From assembly GCF_019635465.1 (NCBI RefSeq), contig NZ_JAHBZK010000001.1, forward strand, positions 186,001-250,000: a stretch of 64,000 nucleotides of DNA, written 5' to 3'. Origin of the DNA: Hydrogenophaga sp. GTDB lineage: Bacteria > Pseudomonadota > Gammaproteobacteria > Burkholderiales > Burkholderiaceae_C. Of this stretch, positions 59,569 to 64,000 are shown one piece after another (positions within the stretch are counted from its first letter, which is position 1; every line of letters begins with the position of its first letter). A program made the translations under genes and the position numbers. The notes beneath the pieces were generated by a model that was not told the origin of the DNA, did no database searches, and saw only the letters and a list, made by a program, of their open reading frames with translations.

Positions 59569-60644
59569 ACACGCTGGTGCAACCGTGGATCGGTCGCATC
59601 GCGCGGCCCGCACAGCGCGGCCCCTGGGTACTGGCCGCACTCGGCTTCGCACTGCTGTTGAGCCTGCTGTGGGCCAGCGGCCAGGGTGCGTACGGCCTGC
59701 CGCTGCGCGACTTGCCTGCGGTGCTTGCCAGCGCCTTCAACGCCAGCACCGACCCACGCAGCGGCGCCGAACTGGTGTTCTTCAACATCCGCCTGCCGCG
59801 CCTGGTGCTGGGCGTGGCCGCCGGTGCCGGCCTGGGCCTGGCCGGCGCACTGATGCAGGGCCTGTTTCGCAACCCGCTGGCCGACCCCGGCCTGATCGGC
59901 GTGAGCAGCGGCGCGGCGCTGGCCGCGGGCGCCACCATCGTGCTCGGCGCCACCTGGTTCCCGGATCTGCCGCGCGCGCTGGGCAGCTGGCCATTGGTGG
60001 CCATGGCGTTTGCGGGCGGCCTGGGCGTGTCGGCGCTGATCTATGCGCTGTCCATCAGCGAGGGCGGCACCCGGGTGGGTCTGATGCTGCTGGCCGGCAT
60101 CGCCGTCAACGCCCTGGCCGGCGCCGGGCTGGGGCTGCTGAACTTTCTGGCCACCGACGAGCAACTGCGCAACCTGCAGTTCTGGCTGCTGGGCAGCCTG
60201 GGCGGCGCGCGCTGGAGCGCGGTGCTGCTGGTGAGCGGCCTCACCGTGGCGGCCCTGCTCATCGGCCTGCGCCAGGCGCGCGCGCTCAATGCACTGGCGC
60301 TGGGTGAAGCACAAGCCGTCATGCTGGGTGTGCCGGTGGAACGGCTCAAGCGCCTGTGCGTGGGGGTGACCGCGCTCGCCGTCGGCGCCATCACCGCCAC
60401 CACCGGCATCATCGGTTTCATCGGGCTGGTGGCGCCCCACATCGTGCGCCTGCTGGCCGGCCCCGATCACCGTTGGGTGCTGCCCGGCTCGGCCCTGCTG
60501 GGCGCAGCGCTGGTGCTGCTGGCCGACGCCTTTGCGCGCACGGTGCTGGCGCCGGCCGAACTGCCCCTGGGCGTGATCACCGCCCTGGTCGGCGTGCCCT
60601 TCTTCCTGGCGCTGCTGCGCGGCGCGCACGCGAGGTCGCTGTGA
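59565..60644 (+). CDS. hmuU: Heme ABC transporter permease
   Basis: A 359-residue FecCD/BtuC-type permease with about ten transmembrane helices. The start MNTLVQPWIGR at 59565 lies in the VOC stop. The conserved LPRLVLGVAAGAGLGLAGAL segment, RNPLADPGLIGVSSGAAL, and the coupling-loop region TGIIGFIGLVAPHIVRL match HmuU/BhuU. It exports heme from HmuT to the cytoplasmic side. The GTG of hmuV overlaps its stop by 4 bp (GTGA). Confidence 0.93.
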   Translation: MNTLVQPWIGRIARPAQRGPWVLAALGFALLLSLLWASGQGAYGLPLRDLPAVLASAFNASTDPRSGAELVFFNIRLPRLVLGVAAGAGLGLAGALMQGLFRNPLADPGLIGVSSGAALAAGATIVLGATWFPDLPRALGSWPLVAMAFAGGLGVSALIYALSISEGGTRVGLMLLAGIAVNALAGAGLGLLNFLATDEQLRNLQFWLLGSLGGARWSAVLLVSGLTVAALLIGLRQARALNALALGEAQAVMLGVPVERLKRLCVGVTALAVGAITATTGIIGFIGLVAPHIVRLLAGPDHRWVLPGSALLGAALVLLADAFARTVLAPAELPLGVITALVGVPFFLALLRGAHARSL

Positions 60645-61477
60645 ACGCGCGCCTGCCCGACACCGCGTTGAACGTGCAAGGTCTGAGCGCGCAGGGTCTG
60701 TGCGCCCAAGGTCTGCGCGTGCGCCACGGACGGCGCGCCGTACTCGATGGTGTGGACTTCGCACTCAACGCCGGTGAGCTGGGCGTCATCCTCGGACCCA
60801 ATGGCGCCGGCAAGTCCACCCTGCTGGGCGTGCTGGGCGGCCTGCGCGCGCCCGACGACGGCGCGGTGTGGCTGCATGGCCGCGCACTCACGCCCGCCAC
60901 CGCCGCCGGCTTTGCGCGCCACCGCGCCTACCTGCCACAAGACCTGGTGCCCGCCTTCGATTTCAGCGTGCAGGAGGTGGTCGAACTCGGCCGCTACCCG
61001 CACCGCCACGCACCCGAGTCCGACGAAGCAGCCATCGTGCGCGAGGCCTTGCAACAACTCTCGGTGCTGCACCTGCTGCCCCGGCGCATTCGCCAGCTCA
61101 GCGGCGGCGAACGCGCGCGTGTGCAGATCGCGCGCTGCCTGGCGCAGGTCTGGCGCGCCGGCCCCGACAGGCTGTCGCGCTGGTTGCTGCTGGACGAACC
61201 CACCGCCGCGCTCGACCTGCAACACCAGCACGCCACCCTGTCGGCGCTGCGCGACTGGGCCCACACGCAGGGCGTGGGCGTGCTGCTGGTGCTGCACGAC
61301 CTCAACCTCGCGCTGCGCTACGCCGACCGCTGCTGGGTACTCGACGAAGGCCGCGTGCGCGCCAGCGGCACACCGGCCGAGGTGCTCACCAGCGAACGGG
61401 TGGAGGCGGTGTGGCGGGTGCACACGCACCGCGTGGCCGGTCCCGGTGGCGTACCGCAGTTGCTGATGGCGGCCTGA
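60641..61477 (+). CDS. hmuV: Heme ABC transporter ATP-binding protein
   Basis: A 278-residue ATPase from a GTG at 60641 overlapping the hmuU stop. Walker A GPNGAGKST, Q-loop YLPQDLVPAF, signature LSGGERARVQIARCLAQ, Walker B WLLLDEPTAALD and the H-loop VLHDLNLALRY are present, and an insertion RAGPDRLSRW before Walker B is a common feature of HmuV. The N-terminus contains a 15-bp tandem repeat giving VQGLS-AQGLC-AQGLR. It is the last gene of the heme operon and ends 9 bp from a convergent gene. Confidence 0.93.
   Translation: MNARLPDTALNVQGLSAQGLCAQGLRVRHGRRAVLDGVDFALNAGELGVILGPNGAGKSTLLGVLGGLRAPDDGAVWLHGRALTPATAAGFARHRAYLPQDLVPAFDFSVQEVVELGRYPHRHAPESDEAAIVREALQQLSVLHLLPRRIRQLSGGERARVQIARCLAQVWRAGPDRLSRWLLLDEPTAALDLQHQHATLSALRDWAHTQGVGVLLVLHDLNLALRYADRCWVLDEGRVRASGTPAEVLTSERVEAVWRVHTHRVAGPGGVPQLLMAA
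60674..60718 (+). repeat. Three-copy 15-bp in-frame repeat in hmuV
   Basis: Three 15-bp units encode VQGLS, AQGLC and AQGLR (60674-60688, 60689-60703, 60704-60718). The copies differ at several bases. They precede the first conserved strand of the ATPase domain, so they probably do not disturb the fold. Confidence 0.8.
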
Positions 61478-61486
61478 GCGACTGGC

Positions 61487-62047
61487 TCAGCGCTGCGCCA
61501 GGTAGCGGCTTTGCACGAAGCCGAACGGCCAGCTGCGGGTGTCGGCGTGCTGCCAGAACTGGTCCTTCGGCAGAGCGGAGAACAGTGGGCGCCCTTCGCC
61601 GATCAACACCGGCACGCGCGTGACGACAAATTCGTCCACCAAGCCCGCCGCAACGAACGCCTGGATCGTCTCGCCACCATCCAGATAGACGCGCTGGTGT
61701 CCCCTGGCCGCGAGTTGTGCGGCGACCTCTCGGGGATCGCCCGCCATCAGTGACACCGACGGCGGCAGCCCTTCCGGCAAGACCCGCAGGCTGCGGCTGA
61801 GCACCACCACCGGCTTGTCGCCATACGGCCAGTCGGCAAAGCCGCGCACGGTGTCGAAGGTTTTGCGGCCCATCAGCAGCGCGTCGACCGACCCCATGAA
61901 CGCTGCGTAGCCGCAGTCTTCGCCCGCCGGCACCGAGGCGTTGGCCGCCTCGAGCCAGTCGATGCGCCCATCGGCGCGTGCGATGAACCCGTCCAGGCTG
62001 GTGGCAATGAAGACCGCGAAGGCGGGACGCCCCGCTGCCCCGCTCAC
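61487..62047 (-). CDS. Dihydrofolate-reductase-fold protein (RibD_C/YyaP-like)
   Basis: A 186-residue NADPH-dependent reductase-fold protein from a GTG at 62047; no ATG occurs nearer to the conserved start (FAVFIATSLDGFIARADG). MGRKTFDTV and the GGETIQAFVAAGLVDEF segment define the RibD_C/DHFR-like family related to YyaP and dihydrofolate reductase-like proteins. True folate reduction is doubtful. Its GTG overlaps the stop of the upstream 138-residue gene by 4 bp (GTGA), so the two are coupled. Confidence 0.82.
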   Translation of the reverse strand: MSGAAGRPAFAVFIATSLDGFIARADGRIDWLEAANASVPAGEDCGYAAFMGSVDALLMGRKTFDTVRGFADWPYGDKPVVVLSRSLRVLPEGLPPSVSLMAGDPREVAAQLAARGHQRVYLDGGETIQAFVAAGLVDEFVVTRVPVLIGEGRPLFSALPKDQFWQHADTRSWPFGFVQSRYLAQR

Positions 62048-62460
62048 CGCCCACCCGCTGCGGGCGCAGCCAATCGCTTGCTCAAACGGGCGGCCCGCTG
62101 ACCGCCCCGCGCGCGCACGGCGCGCACCTGCGCAACCAGCGCCTCGTCCTGCGCGGCGTACTCGGTCTGCTTGATGGCTTCGATCTCGGCGCGGATGCGC
62201 TTGATCTCCTGCAGGGTCGCGTCGTCGCGACCGGACGCAGGCAGCGTGCGCTCGGCCAGGTCCACCAACAGGTCGGTGAGCAGCCCGAGCTGGCGCCCGT
62301 AGGACGCCACGTCCATGGCCTTGGCCTCGATGCGGCCATTGCCGGCCTCGGGCTTGATGCCCTTGAAGAACGCATTGAACACCGGCTCGATGTCCTGCGC
62401 CACGTCGCCACTGAGGGGCAGCCGCCACTGCGGCGCCCAGATCCACAACCAAGGAAACAT
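62044..62460 (-). CDS. Uncharacterised 138-residue protein
   Basis: I do not recognise this family. The protein starts MFPWLWIWAPQWRLPLSG (62460), continues with IEPVFNAFFKGIKPEAGNG and a helical part ASYGRQLGLLTDLLVDLAER, then a predicted coiled coil (about 80-115; LQEIKRIRAEIEAIKQTEY) and a basic Arg/Ala-rich tail. The aromatic N-terminus may associate with membrane. It is upstream of, and coupled to, the DHFR-like gene. The strict conservation suggested by its compact motifs points to a real gene rather than a spurious frame. Confidence 0.6.
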   Translation of the reverse strand: MFPWLWIWAPQWRLPLSGDVAQDIEPVFNAFFKGIKPEAGNGRIEAKAMDVASYGRQLGLLTDLLVDLAERTLPASGRDDATLQEIKRIRAEIEAIKQTEYAAQDEALVAQVRAVRARGGQRAARLSKRLAAPAAGGR

Positions 62461-62572
62461 GCCCAACCCCCTGTTGATCGACAAACCAGGGCGCATTGTG
62501 TGACCGTCCTGGTGCCAGGCTGCTGACCAGGCGACCACCGATGGGGGGTGAATAACCCCTACATCCTCCTGG

Positions 62573-62595
62573 AATTTCAGAAATTACTGAAAATT
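62573..62595. promoter_or_regulatory. Candidate operator before the GbsR-type regulator
   Basis: TTTCAG-N6-CTGAAA (62575-62592) is a perfect 6-bp-arm inverted repeat in an A/T-rich stretch, with flanking AAT and ATT. It lies 32 bp before the regulator's start at 62627, so autoregulation and control of cydA are plausible. Confidence 0.55.
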
Positions 62596-62626
62596 CAGGC
62601 CGTCGCGACACCATCCTCTCCACGCC

Positions 62627-63211
62627 ATGACCTTGCAGGACGAACTTCCGCCCCTCAACCGCGAGTTCATCGCCCACTTCGGCGAAATGGGCAGCCGCTG
62701 GGGCATCAACCGCACCGTGGGGCAGATCTATGCCCTGCTCTACCTGTCGCCCGAGCCGCTGTGCGCCGACCAGATCGCCGAGGCCCTGGCCTTCTCGCGT
62801 TCCAACGTGAGCATGGGTCTGAAGGAGCTGCAAGCCTGGCGCCTGGTGCGGCTGCGCCATTTCAGCGGCGACCGGCGCGAGTTCTTCGAAGCCCCGCAGG
62901 ACGTGTGGGAGATCTTTCGCGTGCTGGCCGAGGAGCGGCGCCGCCGCGAGATCGAACCCACGCTGAGCATGTTGCGCACCGCGCTGCTGCAGTCCCCCGG
63001 CACCGACGCCGAACGCCACGCGCAGCAACGCATGAAGGAAATGCACGACCTCATCGACCGGCTCATGACCTGGTTCGACGACGTGCAAAAGCTCGCCCCC
63101 GAGACGGCCTTGCAACTCATGGGAATGGGTGCGAAGGTCACGCGTGTGCTCGAACTCAAGGACCGGCTCACCGGCAAGTCGCCCGCCGCGCGCGCCGACA
63201 AGGCCGCCTGA
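62627..63211 (+). CDS. GbsR/MarR-family regulator upstream of cytochrome bd
   Basis: A 194-residue winged-helix regulator. The N-terminal region FIAHFGEMGSRWGINRTVGQIYA is the GbsR-type start, the recognition region is ADQIAEALAFSRSNVSMGLKELQ (split around residue 50-70), and the wing includes FSGDRREFFEA. The C-terminal half is helical. It precedes cydA by 32 bp on the same strand, a frequent pair in Burkholderiales, so it probably regulates the cyanide-insensitive oxidase. The signal is unknown. Confidence 0.85.
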   Translation: MTLQDELPPLNREFIAHFGEMGSRWGINRTVGQIYALLYLSPEPLCADQIAEALAFSRSNVSMGLKELQAWRLVRLRHFSGDRREFFEAPQDVWEIFRVLAEERRRREIEPTLSMLRTALLQSPGTDAERHAQQRMKEMHDLIDRLMTWFDDVQKLAPETALQLMGMGAKVTRVLELKDRLTGKSPAARADKAA

Positions 63212-63243
63212 ACGTCACTGGCTTTCCCATCAGGACATTTCCC

Positions 63244-64000
63244 ATGGACCTCGACACCCTGTTGCTCTCGCGCTTGCAGTTCGCCGCCAACGTGAGCTTT
63301 CACATCCTGTTCCCCACCATCACCATCGCGCTGTGCTGGTTCCTGCTGTTCTTTCGCATCCGCTATGTGAAGACGCGCGACCCGGCCTGGGAAGAGGCCT
63401 ATTACTTCTGGACCAAGGTGTTCGCACTGACCTTCGCGCTGGGGGTGGTGTCGGGCATCGTGATGAGCTTTCAGTTCGGGACCAACTGGCCCGGCTTCAT
63501 GGAGAAGACCGGCAACATCTCGGGCCCGCTGCTGGGCTACGAAGTGCTCACTGCGTTCTTTCTGGAGGCGAGCTTCCTCGGCATCATGCTGTTCGGGCGC
63601 GGGCGGGTGAGCGAGCGCGTGCACCTGATTGCCACCTCGCTGGTGGCGCTGGGCACCACCCTGTCGGCGTTCTGGATCCTGAGTCTCAACTCCTGGATGC
63701 AGACGCCCGCCGGCTTCGAGATCGTCAACGGCGAGTTCATGCCGGTGGACTGGCTGGCCATCGTCTTCAACCCCTCGTTCCCGTACCGGCTGGCGCACAA
63801 GCTGCTGGCCTCGACGCTCACGGCCTCGTTCCTGATCGCGGGCCTGAGCGCCTGGCAACTCCTCAAGGGCACGGCCACCGCCGGCACCCACCGCGCCATG
63901 CGCGCCGCCGTGTTCGCCGCGGTGATCGCCGCGCCGGTGCAGATCTTCGTGGGCGACCTGCACGGCCTGAACACCTTGCACCACCAGCCCGCCAAGATCG
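63244..64000 (+). CDS. cydA: Cytochrome bd-type ubiquinol oxidase subunit I (partial)
   Basis: The first 252 residues of a quinol oxidase, cut by the window end; AGGA lies 8 bp before the ATG. MDLDTLLLSRLQFAANVSFH contains the heme b595-type axial His at residue 20 (E. coli His19). GYEVLTAFFLEASFLG and NSWMQTPAGFEI (the conserved quinol-site region) are intact, and DLHGLNTLHHQPAKI is the start of the Q-loop-flanking helix. CydA and CioA cannot be told apart from the N-terminus. The partner cydB should follow beyond the window. Confidence 0.95.
   Translation, partial: MDLDTLLLSRLQFAANVSFHILFPTITIALCWFLLFFRIRYVKTRDPAWEEAYYFWTKVFALTFALGVVSGIVMSFQFGTNWPGFMEKTGNISGPLLGYEVLTAFFLEASFLGIMLFGRGRVSERVHLIATSLVALGTTLSAFWILSLNSWMQTPAGFEIVNGEFMPVDWLAIVFNPSFPYRLAHKLLASTLTASFLIAGLSAWQLLKGTATAGTHRAMRAAVFAAVIAAPVQIFVGDLHGLNTLHHQPAKI

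Overview
The window reads as a high-GC Betaproteobacterium, order Burkholderiales, family Comamonadaceae. The basis is protein-family resemblance and gene order: a red-type (form IC) RuBisCO operon with divergent cbbR, a topoisomerase III/SWIB fusion, a PglL-like pilin ligase beside pilA, and a hemP-hmu heme operon. A facultative chemolithoautotroph of the Hydrogenophaga type is my best guess, but genus is inference. Coding density is very high. No intergenic stretch exceeds about 225 bp, and I saw no tRNA, rRNA, CRISPR array, transposase or prophage gene.

Left part (1-24.4 kb), mostly core functions. A truncated pilin-glycosylation ligase and pilA with a sigma54 promoter open the window. Then come an MBL-fold cyclic-nucleotide phosphodiesterase, a Ser/Thr signalling cassette (CHASE2 kinase, PP2C phosphatase, double-FHA protein), sucCD, argC, recX-recA with tandem LexA-like boxes, a MarR regulator, a TctDE/QseBC-like two-component system and a GST. 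These are followed by topB with a C-terminal SWIB domain, divergent from a SET-domain methyltransferase, birA, a SPOR protein, a subtilase with a GlyGly-CTERM-like tail, and two TetR-controlled units (alpha/beta hydrolase; SMR efflux pump).

Middle part (24.4-36.6 kb), carbon fixation. One minus-strand operon carries cbbL-cbbS-cbbX-cbbF-cbbP-cbbT-cbbZ-gap, divergent from cbbR. A CbbY-type phosphatase lies nearby. A Crp/Fnr-type regulator and an orphan PhnD-like binding protein sit between cbbR and cbbY.

36.7-46.2 kb, a probable nitrogen-scavenging module. A creatininase-family hydrolase, a cytosine-deaminase-like amidohydrolase, an FAD-linked oxidase and a flavodoxin-fold reductase form one operon. 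A RidA protein and an NMT1/ThiY-type ABC transporter lie 6 kb further on. Both the hydrolase operon and the transporter operon are preceded by nearly identical sigma54 (-24/-12) promoters, which argues for one RpoN-dependent regulon for an unidentified cyclic N-compound. This is the best candidate here for an undescribed pathway.

46.2-54.5 kb: a divergent pair made of a PD-(D/E)XK-like protein and an XPD/DinG-type helicase with its own N-terminal PD-(D/E)XK-like motif. After it come a CNNM/CBS membrane protein, apaH, rhlE, a zinc metallopeptidase and dcd.

54.6-64 kb: a Fur-type heme-uptake operon (hemP-hmuR-hmuS-hmuT-VOC-hmuU-hmuV) with an unexpected VOC-fold gene inside it, a DHFR-like reductase with an uncharacterised partner, and a GbsR/MarR regulator in front of cydA, which runs off the end.
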